A program made the translations under genes and the position numbers. From Leptodontidium sp. MPI-SDFR-AT-0119 (Eukaryota; Ascomycota; Leotiomycetes; Helotiales; Leptodontidiaceae), in assembly GCA_020726505.1 (NCBI GenBank), contig JAHLEZ010000001.1, positions 2,294,001 through 2,358,000 of the forward strand: DNA of 64,000 nucleotides, read 5' to 3'. Shown piece after piece: positions 35,746 through 46,632 of this stretch. Within the stretch, counting starts at the first letter, position 1; the number at the start of each line of letters is the position of its first letter. The notes beneath the pieces are model-generated. The model searched no databases. It worked only from the letters and a program-made list of their open reading frames with translations, and was not told the origin of the DNA.

Positions 35746-36560
35746 ATCAGCTTTAAGCTGACTTTGGGTTGATGAAAAGTCGGAACCGGGTGGGAAGTGA
35801 AGGGTATATCGTACTTATGGGTGGATGATTAAATGAGCTAGCTCTCAGGGGAAATTTGGTCTCGAAGAGGTTTGTCTATAGATAGATGGTGTTTTCATTA
35901 CCTCCAACTCTTCTGAGCTAAAAACTTAGCCTCGAGTATGAGACTTACTTCTCGCTGATGCTAGTCCATTCTAGTCGCCCAGTGACTCTAAGACGTTTGC
36001 GCTCTTGTGTTATGCGATATCATCAAAAATTTATGGTACATTTGGGCTCAAGACTGGACGGCCCCATTTTTATAGGCTACTGCCAACAAAATCAAACGAA
36101 GAAAGCTCAAAAACTTATTAGTTTGTAATACGAAGGCCTTACAGAGGAATAGAATGACCATAGTACCAGGTTTGCTCTAGAAAAGAATGTAGTATTGTTT
36201 AGGCTATACAAGAAAGGGAGTGATAACTCGCCGCTGCTTTATACCGCTGTATTTTCTTCAGTAAGTGTTGCTAGTATGTGGAACTCGAAATAAACAGGGT
36301 TATGCGTAAAATCATGTTCGATATGGAATGAGTGTGAAGGCTCTAAGCCAAGAGGGACGGACACCACAGCCAAAGAGATGCAAGGTCCGGATCGGAAATG
36401 CCAACAAAACAGAAGCCAGCTTCTTTTTCAAGTGCTCGAGCCTTAGCTTCTCCAAGAGAAAGATCAAACCCCTCGCCTCCAACTCCGCTTCTAATCTGAT
36501 TCTGGCACGAAAGGGTTCTTTCGATCTGGCTCGACATAGCGTCCACCAGGGACATGAACA
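35746..36560. other. Intergenic, no gene seen
   Basis: Flank between the decayed locus and the membrane protein; no protein-like frames. Confidence 0.45.
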
Positions 36561-37598
36561 TCACTTGTCAGGATAGAATCCCATGAGCACATACCACTGT
36601 ACCAAAATACCAAGAAAGAGTGACCAAGCCCCCCAAAACGACGATGCTCCAATCAAGAATCCCATTGTTGGATCAATCAACAACAGCCCGCCAGTCAACA
36701 TAAATCCGATCGATCCCATCGCAGAAAGGAATGCAATGTTCCATGTCGCCTCTCCAAAATTCGGTTTATACCATCGTTCCTGTGCCATGATCATAAGGAC
36801 AAGATTTGCGCAGAGGAACAAGAATCCACCAATGAGCTGAGGAAGAAACACCAATGCTTGGGTATACGCAAATGCCAGTGGATCCTCCACGCTTATAACA
36901 CCGGGGAATCCAGCGAAGCCGGCAATACTGAATATGATGCCGCCAACAAATTGTATCAGACCTGCCCGAAAGGCGATGCTGGGAAGATAGATAGATTTGA
37001 ATTCGGAAGCAGAAGGAAACCAGACGAATTCTGAGCTGCCGAGAAGTGCTGGCTTGTAGAGTGGGAAATCAAGCTGGTCGTCGCTCTTCGTATCTTTTGA
37101 AAGTGATGATCTATCAACATTGAAAGCGGAAAGTAGGCCTAGGAAGCCTCCCAGCGAAAAAAGTATGGAGCCGGTGAGGATGGAAGCAGGACTGGCGACA
37201 GCGAAACTTGGAAAGAGAGTGGTAGGGAACACCAGTGGCAGCAAGCCCAAAAAGCCATTGACAACAAAAGCAGTCGTAGCAATGGTGAACATTACTACTA
37301 CAAGCCAGCTGACATCTCGGTAAGGGTATATAGTTGCCATTCGCTTGAACCGATTCAAGATGCCGGAGTTGACGGGTTCGGCGAGTTCAACAATGACCGA
37401 ACGAGTATCTTCCTCCTTACACTCCCGGTCCTTTTCGCATTTGGTCTTGTAATCTGTGTAATCGACGGGAAAGAATACTGCAGCTTGTCGTTTGGGGAAT
37501 GCTGGAGATGGCAAGGGGCTTCCTTGTGACCTCCGCCCGTCAGGCAAAAAAACAGAGGTGCGAAGATACGAAATGCGATTTGGAGCGGAGATATTCAT
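36561..37598 (-). CDS. Fungal multi-spanning integral membrane protein, function unknown
   Basis: Single exon of 345 aa with an ATG start at 37598. N-terminal about 95 residues are soluble (basic, then acidic EKDRECKEEDTRSVIVELAE). At least six hydrophobic segments follow, roughly at 100-122, 131-157, 210-232, 241-270, 286-308 and 313-340, with the phrases YPYRDVSWLVVVMF and QERWYKPNFGEATWNIAFLS. This organisation recurs in uncharacterised ascomycete membrane proteins I have seen, but no transport or enzyme motif is visible. It lies just left of the putative pathway block and is separated from it by 0.9 kb, so membership is undecided. Confidence 0.82.
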   Translation of the reverse strand: MNISAPNRISYLRTSVFLPDGRRSQGSPLPSPAFPKRQAAVFFPVDYTDYKTKCEKDRECKEEDTRSVIVELAEPVNSGILNRFKRMATIYPYRDVSWLVVVMFTIATTAFVVNGFLGLLPLVFPTTLFPSFAVASPASILTGSILFSLGGFLGLLSAFNVDRSSLSKDTKSDDQLDFPLYKPALLGSSEFVWFPSASEFKSIYLPSIAFRAGLIQFVGGIIFSIAGFAGFPGVISVEDPLAFAYTQALVFLPQLIGGFLFLCANLVLMIMAQERWYKPNFGEATWNIAFLSAMGSIGFMLTGGLLLIDPTMGFLIGASSFWGAWSLFLGILVQWYVLMGFYPDK

Positions 37599-38497
37599 TT
37601 TGGAAGGGTTTCCAGCACCTCAATCCAGGGCGGGTAACAAAAGAAAGAAATTAAGAGAATGTGTGATTAGTGAATATATTGAGATCTACCTGCCTTTCCG
37701 TCGCAGTATTTTTGAAGGCCTGGGCGAAAGCATCATGCTTTCCAGGCGTTGTTTGTAACAACACTCAAACGAACCAGAAAGACAACGTAGACAGTATGAG
37801 GCTCCGTGTTCCGTGCTACTTTGACGCAGCCTTGGACATAGATGGTAATTCCAAAAAGGAGAAAAGCTGGTATGCCTGGGCAAGTTTCACGACTGAAGAT
37901 GCTCTATGCCGAAACTCGGTGAGCAATCCGGGGGTACGGGTTCCGTGAGCCCGCGGATACCGATTAGGGTTCCTCTAATGCATGCTGCACGCATACGGTG
38001 GACACTAGCATGCCTGGTGGCTTGCCATGCTACGAAAACAATCTTGGACATGAGATAAGACAGTGGGCTTGAGTAGTATTCAAGGTAAGCTTGTCTGATG
38101 TTCGTTTTCAACCGTTTCGGAAGCAAGATAAGGTACCAGAATGGCTCTGGAAATGTTCTTTTCCCCTCCTTGTGGGTCATCACATTAGTCGACTTCGGGA
38201 ATGGTCCCCAGTACGCTTCAAGGTCCATGGTTATAGTACAAACCTACATCCATGGTTTGTTGATTCATCAATCACAGCATCGCTTATCACGATGACCCTT
38301 GAGTGACGAATTAGTCCGCAGATTATCCGCTCCCGCTCCAGCTTCCTTCTCCACTCCCAGAGTGCTGATGTAGGTAGCTATGAGGTTCTTCAACTGAAGC
38401 TTAACAGTAAACAAAGCTCAGCTAAAATACCACTTAATTCCGTTTCATTACTGTCCAGTCCAAGAACCGACCTAACCAAAGCTCAATTGATTTCATC
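37599..38497. other. Divergent intergenic region, left edge of the cluster
   Basis: Promoters of the membrane protein and of the first P450. Contains the element described at 38321-38330. No gene supported. Confidence 0.5.
38321..38330 (-). promoter_or_regulatory. Shared CGGATAATC element upstream of P450-1
   Basis: Minus-strand GCGGATAATC, about 168 bp before the P450 ATG. The core recurs in other promoters of this block (42089, 49035, 56713; partial at 46022). Confidence 0.4.
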
Positions 38498-40259
38498 ATG
38501 ACCGTCATTGCTTCTGTCACGCAGCTTGAGCTGCCATCCTGGGTTGACAAAAAGACCTCAGCATTCGCTATTTTCCTCTTAATACCAATATGGTATCTCC
38601 TCTCAGGGCTATGGAATTTGTTCTTCTCGTCTCTCCGAAAGGTGCCTGGACCGATCCTTGCACGGTTTACTCGGTTGTGGGAAGTTTATCATGTTTGGAA
38701 AGGAGATTTGCATCTTATGTATGTTGACTTGCATGCTAAATATGGTAAGTCGACCCCGTTGATTCTCATGGGAGACGGTACTGATGAGTTTCACAGGTCC
38801 TGTTGTCCGGACAGGCCCGAATCGATACAGTGTTGTGAGGGCAGATGATGTCGCAGTCATTTATGCATTGTCCTCGAAATTTGACAAATCGCCGTTCTTC
38901 ACAGCATTCACCGCCCCGAGTCACGCAAACCTCTTCACGGTTGGATCTAATCATGTGCACGCCCAAAAAAGACGGAAGATTGCGGATCTCTATTCGATGA
39001 CCACGGTGGTCGCGTATGAGCCACAAGTTGATGACATGATTGCGTTATTGGTCAGGAAGTTCACGGAATTCTCAAATGCGAAGCGCACAGTTTCGTTGCC
39101 AACGATGCTACTTTACTTTACCTTTGATGTTATTGGGACAGTCACTGTGGGTCGAATTCGCAACGCAGTTGAAAGTATGGTACTGAGCTAACTGGGCAAT
39201 GGCAGATCAACTCACCCTTCGGCTTACTGGAAAGCGAACATGATGTACAGGATATCATTGACAGCATACATAGTTTTCTTGACTATGGGGCAGTGACTGG
39301 TTTGCTGTCGGAATTCCACCGTCCCATTTTCAACACCCTGTCGCTCATCGGACGACAGCCAAGGGTCATGGCCCTCTTCAACTTTGTCCTCAAACAGATC
39401 GAAATACATCGTGCGGATGGAAAAGTTGGTCATGGGAACAGAAAAGCAGAATCGTTTCTTTCCAAATCGATGGACCTGGTTGACAGCGGAAAGTTCGACA
39501 TGAATGATGTCTTTGACGTGTGCGCTGGAAACATCGGTGCGGGCTCAGACACAACAACTGTCGCTATCAACGCCGCAATCTTCCATACCTACAGCACGCC
39601 GCATGTACTCAAAGCTCTGCGAAAGGAATTGGATGATGCAATTGCCAATGGCAGGATCTCCAATCCGATTACTTTCAAGGAAGCCCAAGGTCTCCCATAC
39701 CTCCAGGCTGTGGTCAAGGAAGCGTTGAGAATCCATCCTCCCATTGGATCACAACTCAGCCGGGTAGTACCGAAAGGCGGAGCGCATCTGGCCGGACATT
39801 TCTTCCCCGAAGGTGTAAGTTTTATTCTGCTGCCGTGAGTGAATGGCGAATCTAATTTTATGGAACAGACTGAAGTTGGAGCAAACGGATGGGCGGTCCA
39901 CCATGGCTCCCACATTTTCGGCGACGATGCTGGTGAATTCAAGCCCGAACGTTGGTTGAAGACAGACCAAGAGGGTGGGAACAAGCTCATGTTTTCTGTA
40001 AGTTAATTTCTTGTGTCCTGGAACTGAGTGGCAACAATAACGAGGAATTTCTGACGTTTCACAGTTTGGAGCTGGCGCCCGGACCTGCATTGGGAAGAAC
40101 ATTAGTCTTCTGGAATTGACAAAGGCCATCCCACAGATTGTCCTCAACTTTGATATCAGGCATGAAAGCACTCAAAAGACGCCTGATAGCCGTTACAGTT
40201 GGGTGGTATTCATGGATTACTATTCGAAGATAAGTCCACGGGCAAAGTCAGAAGAATGA
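38498..40259 (+). CDS. Cytochrome P450, pisatin-demethylase-like
   Basis: Membrane-anchored microsomal monooxygenase of about 509 aa. Exons 38498-38744, 38797-39146, 39206-39814, 39869-39997, 40065-40259. An N-terminal anchor (AFAIFLLIPIWYLLSGLW) precedes the proline-containing hinge KVPGPILARF. I-helix oxygen-binding motif GAGSDTTT, ExxR as KEALR, PERF-type FKPERW and heme-binding FGAGARTCIG with Cys453 are all present, so the enzyme should be active. KVPGPILARFTRLWEV and GPVVRTGPNRYSV resemble the pisatin demethylase/CYP57-type clade, known for phytoalexin demethylation; that relation is my impression only. Second P450 of the same general type lies at 42317-43962, transcribed in the same direction. 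Confidence 0.92.
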
Positions 40260-40767
40260 GTGGGGACTTGTTGTTGACTGATACTGAAGGAAAATCTATC
40301 TCATGGTGCCAAAAGAAATCTCGAAGACGTTATTTTCTCCGCTGTGCATAATTTACAACAATTGAAAGGCTGAAGCTGGATCTGGGTGAGCCATGCATTA
40401 TTTGCTGTTGCTCTGACTTTTTTTCGATGCTATTCCCAGGGGCAGCTAAAAACATATTCTATGAGCAAGCCATTCGGCTAGTGCGAGTACGCTTTTCACT
40501 TTACTTGAGCAGACCCTACCTAGACAGATGGTCTCAATACGAGGACAAGTCCTGTACACAAATATTGCATTCGAGAAGACTGCAGTAGCTGAGAGGTTCG
40601 TAGACTTGCATGTAACTGGAGAAGTACCGGAAGCATCATCTAAAAGAAATAAATGACCCACAAATAAACCTGCGATGCGATCACATTTTTTGATTCTCTG
40701 GTTCATGTTTGTGATTGTTCTCATGTAGTGAGATCTAGATACAGTTGCTCCTCGAACGAGCTTCGAT
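40260..40767. other. Convergent intergenic region
   Basis: Shared 3' flank of P450-1 and the hydrolase; no gene. Confidence 0.5.
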
Positions 40768-41805
40768 TCAGGAACCAACAGTATCGTCCAAAAATGCAAC
40801 CACGCTCTTTAACTGCGCTAGAACAGAATCGGCTTTCGGTCCATCTTCCTCCACATCAATATCTTCTGAAAATCCAGCATCGAATCCGTGGTCTTTTCCT
40901 TCCACCACCTCTAAGTGGACTTTTACCCCTGATGCTTTGAGAATTCCTGCAACTGCAGTACTTTGGTCAATATTCACCGCACGATCTGATGAGCCGTGGA
41001 CAAGTGCTGTAGGAGGGAAACTAGCTTCAATTTTGAACGGTACCGAAAAGAATTTCCGGGCCTCTGCTGGGATCGCATCCATGCCAGATCCCTTTATTTG
41101 TTTCCCAAGATTTGGAATGCCAGTGAGAAGTTCCGGAAATAGGGCCTGCTGGTGTACGATGGTTGCCCATAGGAATCGCTTATCTGTCGATGGGTTCAAT
41201 GGAAAATCATACCCAGACAGAGCCTGTTCTGTTTTTGCTGCTTCGATGTCGGCGATGAACTGAATTGCAGGAATGTCGGGAATTCCCATGACGGTAGTGC
41301 CTCTCGTGTAACGATCATCAGTTAAGTTGTTCATCCCATAGACTGAAAGTACTGCCATGGGTCGCGGCGAAGATGCTTGTGAAGCAACATGGAAAGCCAA
41401 ATAGCCACCTGCGCTGGAACCAGCTACGATGATCTTCTGGGAGATATTTGAGCTGACCCAGTTGAATGCGTCCACAGCATCAGACAGCATCTCCTGTCCA
41501 GTGGCCTCGGGAAGCAAACGATAAGATGGAGTAACGTAGGTCCAGCTTCGGCGACGACACACATTGATCAGCCAGTAGGGCGGAAAAGTGGACTTCTGTC
41601 CCAGGAACTATTGAATTGTTAGTCAAGAGAAGCATCCAGGGTTTCATGTATTGTGACTTACGAAAAATCCACCATGAAAGTGAATCAACGCCACCTGAGA
41701 ACCTCCATCCTGAGTCACTTCTGGTGAATGAGCATCAAGAGTGAGTTCTAGCCCTTCGACAGTTTTGAAGACATGGCTGTTCGCGCGGTACTCGAGCAAC
41801 ACCAT
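40768..41805 (-). CDS. Alpha/beta hydrolase (HSL/carboxylesterase type)
   Basis: About 327 aa, two exons 41805-41662 and 41607-40768 (intron GTAAGT...CTAAC...ATAG). The oxyanion motif HFHGGFF ends exon 1; nucleophile elbow GSSAGG, acid in HGSSDRA and catalytic His in GKDHGFD follow in family order. No signal peptide, so probably intracellular. Likely an esterase or lactonase acting on small ester substrates. Within the block it could release an aromatic acid or alcohol from an ester for the oxidases next to it (inference). ATG 41805 (MVLLEYRANSH) was chosen because no ATG occurs upstream in frame. It shares a 0.5 kb promoter region with P450-2. Confidence 0.9.
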
Positions 41806-42316
41806 GGTGAGTTCTGTGAATGCAGGGTTAATCAACGATAAGGTGCGAGTTGAGAAACAAAAGTATGAGAGTATTGACACTCCATCAGCCGATCATGACC
41901 TGTACAGTTACTTTCCCCAGAAGTTTCCCCCAAGCGCACGGAATATTCTAGGTGTGGTTGCCGTAACATTGGTAAACAGGGTAAGCGGGCTAGTAGGAAA
42001 CATCCAATCGCGATTTAATCCGTCATCTGTGCTTGCATCCTGTATGTGCATGTACAAACATGCCACACGAACTATCAGTGCGGAGAGCCCGGATAATCAT
42101 CCCTTCTACGGAGCCCACTTGCCTGCAGTGCTTGCTTATCAGAGATATATTTGCGACAGTGTATCGCGGAAACAACCTCTGATAAGGGCTCCATTGGCAA
42201 ATCATTCTGTGGGCATTTGTTTTAAGATTCTTGGCAGCTGCTGTTCATATGTCTGAAGGTTGACAACGTCATCAGGAAGTCTGTTCCATTCAGACGGAAT
42301 TCGTACACTTTTCGTC
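41806..42316. other. Divergent promoter region hydrolase / P450-2
   Basis: No gene; carries the CCGGATAATC element at 42089-42098. Confidence 0.5.
42089..42098 (+). promoter_or_regulatory. Shared CGGATAATC element between hydrolase and P450-2
   Basis: CCGGATAATC, about 220 bp before the P450-2 ATG and 285 bp before that of the hydrolase. Same core as upstream of P450-1 and of the aldehyde dehydrogenase. Confidence 0.4.
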
Positions 42317-43962
42317 ATGTCTGCGCTGCTCCTCCATACTTTGAACCGCTTGTCTGTTCAGATATTGCTCTCAAAGTACATTCCAGCCCTCGTCCTCGCC
42401 ATCACGACTATCTATTTTCTGCGGATTCGATACGCAACACCTCTTCGCAAAGTGCCCGGGCCGTTTCTCTTGTCATGTTCCAAATTACCTCTCTTTGTTG
42501 CCCTTTGGAAAGGGAAGGTGCCTGAATGGGACTTGGCAATGCACAAGAGATATGGCCCTGTTGTTCGAGTTGGGCCCCAAACTGTGGCAGTCTCAAACCC
42601 AGAAGACATCAACAACATCTACGGCACAAAGTCGAATTTTTGCAAGGTTAGTGTTAATTCTTGGGAAATCTGTCATGTTCCAGCTAATGTAATGTTTGGA
42701 GCACAGTCTCGATTCTTTGAGACTTTCTCTACCAATGATGAGGAAGGTCTCGTCCCGGACGCGTTTGTGATCCGTGAAAAGGATTATCATTCACGGCTAA
42801 GGAGAAGTGCGGCGAATGCATATGCTGCCAGCGCGGTTCCAGGCTACGAAAAGAATGTCGATAAAGTTATTGATCGATGTGTCGCCTTTGTGAAGGAAAA
42901 AAAGTTGAACAAAGCCTTTGATTTTGGATTCCTTCTCCGAAATACCGTCACGGATGGAATTTACAGCATCAACTTCGGTGACGATCTAAAATTGATCGAA
43001 AATGAGGACAATGGGGAAATTCTCGAGAGACTTGAGTTGTATATGCATACTGCATCCGTTGTAAGTTTTAATAGAAGCTCGGTGTTCTGATTGTTTCGGG
43101 CAAAGACTAACTCTCAAAGACTGGCGTCCTGCCATGGCTTCACAAATACGTCTTGGCGAATCCATGGTTCTTCAACAAACTGATGGGTAAGGACAACCCG
43201 TTCATGCCAGGATTCATCTTCACGATGACCAAAATGGAGGAAATGAAGAAGAACTTTGACGCAAAGTCGCCAGACACCAATACGACATTTCTGGACAAGA
43301 TCTACCAAAACCAACTCGCCAGGCCAGAATCGCTCACGGATCGAGAGATGATGACGCACGCTTTCGGAAACACTACAGCTGGCAGCGACACCACCAGTAC
43401 TGCCGTTCGTTCAGTCTTCTACTTTACTCTCAAGAACCCTCATGTCTACGAAAAGCTATGTGCAGAGGTTCGCAATGCTGGCCTGGAAAGACCCGTATCT
43501 GCTCAAGCCACCGCTCGACTTCCATATCTCGTCGCTGTTATTCGGGAAGCCATTCGAATCCATCCTCCGGTGGGCATGATTCTACCACGAGTTGTCCCAG
43601 ACGGTGGTGCCACCATTGGCGGTTATTATCTCCCAGAAGGCGTTGAGGTGGGAATCAGTCCATGGGTAATTCACCACGACTCTGAGGTCTTCCCCAACCC
43701 TGGAAAGTTTGATCCAGAGAGGTGGCTCACAAAGGATGAGGGATTGCTCCTGAAGATGAATCGTTCTTTTTTTGCGTTTGGAGCTGGACCTCGTACTTGC
43801 AGCGGCCGGTACATCTCTGCTATGCAGACGCAGAAGCTTGTTGCTACGATGTTTCTTGAATTTGATATGCGATTGGAAAACCCTGACAAGGACTGGGAAG
43901 TCAGTGCCCGTTGGTTTACGCCTCAGAAGGGGCTCGATGTAATCATCGAGACGAGAAAATAA
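42317..43962 (+). CDS. Cytochrome P450, second pisatin-demethylase-like copy
   Basis: About 508 aa, exons 42317-42646, 42707-43060 and 43120-43962. N-terminal anchor (YIPALVLAITTIYFLRI) and hinge KVPGPFLL; oxygen-binding TAGSDTTS; ExxR as REAIR; FDPERW; heme motif FGAGPRTCSG with Cys455. All key residues are present. It has fewer introns than P450-1 and differs widely from it in sequence, so the two are old paralogues or different subfamilies, not a recent tandem copy. Likely hydroxylates or O-dealkylates a small hydrophobic, probably aromatic, compound; substrate unknown. It faces the hydrolase head-to-head. Confidence 0.92.
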
Positions 43963-44635
43963 TGAAAATGTACTGCTTTCAACCCCTTTTGGTACATTTG
44001 CTTCCATCTGTATCGTTGAGCGCTTTTCAGGAGCTCTTGATACACTATCTCGACTCACCGTTACAGAATTTCCTCAGATATACCTTGTCAAACGAGTTCC
44101 AGGCCCAGGAAGGGTATTGAAGCTACAGGTCCGGCCATCCCTGAAAGTTCAAGAATGTTGTTTTGACAAACTAGTGAGCTAAAGAAACCCTAAAAAAAAG
44201 CCTGTATGCATCCTGTCCACTTGTAAAGTTAGGTACTTACCAGGTAAGTAGGTAGGTGACCCTAACGTTTACAGGTCATCCAGCCTGAAGCGAGTCGCTA
44301 GCATCGAACACTTTTAGTGGGTCGAGCACCAAAATGGCAGCGGCGCCATACGCTAAATTGAGGAGCGAGTTCACAGGCTCAACACTTGAAAAGCTGCGCC
44401 CATCGATCTCACCCAAGATACTCACCACTAGCCTGGAATTAGTGTTATACATTTGTGGTTTCATGGACAGCTGAAGTCTGCAGGTAAGCCACGTATGCCC
44501 TATAACTTCCCCGGTATCGTTAGAACTTGTCACTCTGCCTCCATGCGATCTAAGAGTCTTGAAATCATCACCTCGGGGCAACGAATACACAGTTGGTGTC
44601 AAGCTGTGAATTGCATTGAATGTACCAGCTTTAGT
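43963..44635. other. Convergent intergenic region
   Basis: 3' flanks of P450-2 and NmrA-1. Contains the short repeat GGTAAGTAGGTAGGT at about 44241-44255; a TAAGTAGGTAG stretch recurs near 50957. No gene supported; open frames at 44276-44659 lack features. Confidence 0.45.
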
Positions 44636-45822
44636 CTAAGTGTCCGGCTGGAAACATGATCTGATGTAATCCTCAACTTTAGTAGTCTTGATATCAGGGA
44701 ACAGTTTGTTCAAATTTGTGCCTTCACCAGAGACGTCTCCAGCACCAACAGCCAACCCAACACTGATGGCTGCGCAAAATTGGATCGTATCATCCCTCCC
44801 AATCTGCCAATTTTGGAAAATCTCTTCGTTGCCCGGAAGCAAAGTGGGCGAGCCACTGCAAAGCTTTTCAACCGAATCGTGAACTACGCGAAACTTGCTT
44901 CCTGAAAGTTGTAGACATTAGTTACTGCATTTCAAATGAAGGGCGCTCATATTTTCTTCCACTGACCTGTTGCTCTCTCAGCAGCTTCAACAAGCCCATT
45001 GAACGTCATCGAGTCTCCAATAGCGTTGTAGACTGGATCCCAGCGAGGAAGTTCAAGTAGAGCTGGAATGAACTTCGCGAAATCAGGAGTAAGAATGCAG
45101 GACAAAACTCCAGTCCCATCCCCAGGAAGAACTGCCGTCTTGTTTGGTACATCGAGAAGTAAGTAAATACCATTCATCGGGGTTTTGATATTTGGGAGAC
45201 CAAAGTAATCCATGAACTGACTTGTGTACACGATGGTGTACTCAAGATTGGTCTTTGCTAGGGCTTGGCGATTGGCATCGGTAAACTCCTTGCAGTAAAA
45301 AGACTTGATGCTATTTCAGAGTTAGACATCTGAAGCACACATAACAAGGTACGGAAAACAAGTGAACTTTTGACTCTGATTGATTAGCCGCGAGTTGGGA
45401 TACTTACTGGTTACTCTTGGCATAATCGTAGGTATATTCAGCGGGCAAAAACCTCTTCACAGTCTTGGAAGCCTCAGCGGCTTGAATGAGGTTGACCTGG
45501 TTCTCGGAAGCCTCCTTCCAGTGAACGCCAAGTGCGGACACCACAGTGTGAACATTCTTGACCTTCAGAAACTCGGTCAGAGCGTCCACACTGCTGAAGT
45601 CGACTTCAGCCACAGTGAAGCCAGGTATCTCTTTCGACGTGCTTCCCTAGACGACTTGGTCAATTTTCTGAAATCTGATGCTTCCAGGACTGAAATTCTG
45701 TGATCTAGTGGGCCTACTTGTCTCTTCAGAACAATTATTTCATATTTCCCTGTATCCCGAAGCGCTTTCGAAAATTGCTGTCCCAAATCCCCGAAACCAC
45801 CTGCGATAGCGACGACAATCAT
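44636..45822 (-). CDS. NmrA/isoflavone-reductase-like NAD(P)-binding protein 1
   Basis: About 317 aa, exons 45822-45718, 45646-45408, 45310-44967, 44901-44636. N-terminal Rossmann motif MIVVAIAGGFGDLGQQ (GxxGxxG), then VDFSSVDALTEFLK and HTVVSALG, the usual NmrA/PCBER core; substrate side TSQFMDYFG. The family includes plant phenylpropanoid reductases (isoflavone reductase, phenylcoumaran benzylic ether reductase) and fungal redox-sensing regulators such as NmrA. A Tyr-x3-Lys motif typical of classical short-chain dehydrogenases is not obvious. In this context reduction of a phenylpropanoid-type intermediate is plausible, but a regulatory role cannot be excluded. A second, related gene lies at 49538-50652. 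Confidence 0.9.
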
Positions 45823-46632
45823 GATAGCGGTAGAATCTCTCTTCTTAGACTTCAACAAATTCCAGTGGATTAGAAAGCTCCCAAGTGGTCCACCAGGGAC
45901 CAAATTGAAGTATATGGTCATTGATATAGAGGATGTCTGTCGGCTTTGCTATCGTGATAACCTCATTGGTGGTCTCTTTATTCGGCCAAATTCGTGCTTC
46001 CGGATCCCGCAGAGAATTTTTTTATCCGGATTTACCAACAGAGTGGGTTAATCCGAGAACAGTCTGACTAGGAAACTGAAGGCGCCCGGTTTAGCATTTG
46101 AGGCTTCGTTTCAAGCCCTTGGTTTGACCTGCCGTCTTTACTCGGTCTGGGGAAATTTACACAGTGAGGGCATCATAGCATACAACCGCACAAGTACAGA
46201 ATTGAAGAGACTTGTGATAATATCAATTGTTCAACTACGCGTAGGCCCAACCCCCTGGACTGTTTCAGGTCAGGATCCTGAAGTAGCCGAAGGGCAAAAT
46301 CGCTATTTGAGACTAGAAGCTGGCATTCAAAGCTCAAGACGACATAAATGCATGAGGAACACTTGAAGTGCAAGAAGCTCTTATGGCCCAGCAGATCCAG
46401 CAAACACCGCTCCTGGACTTGGGCCCCGGAGTCCGGATTGCTCACGTCACAGCCAGCTGGAAAGGCAACAAAAAGCACAGTAAACTTTCACCTATTGGAA
46501 AGAATAAATTGACCATAATTCATTGATGTCCGTCAATACGGCTACATACTATTTATTATTCATTCTTGATATGAGGTTCGAGCCACTTCGCTAGGTGTAG
46601 CTACACTTTCACCGTTTGCTCGTGGTCTCCAC
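45823..46632. other. Intergenic upstream of NmrA-1
   Basis: No gene seen; includes a CCGGATAA core (minus strand, 46022-46029) and TTCCGGATCCCGCAG near 46000. Confidence 0.45.
46022..46029 (-). promoter_or_regulatory. Partial shared element upstream of NmrA-1
   Basis: Minus-strand CCGGATAA (then AA rather than TC), about 200 bp before the NmrA-1 ATG. Confidence 0.3.

Noticed and set aside
41806..41880. Longer N-terminus for the alpha/beta hydrolase (MSILSYFCFSTRTLSL...).
   Set aside because: The extra residues would start at GTG rather than ATG; the ATG at 41805 is the first true start.
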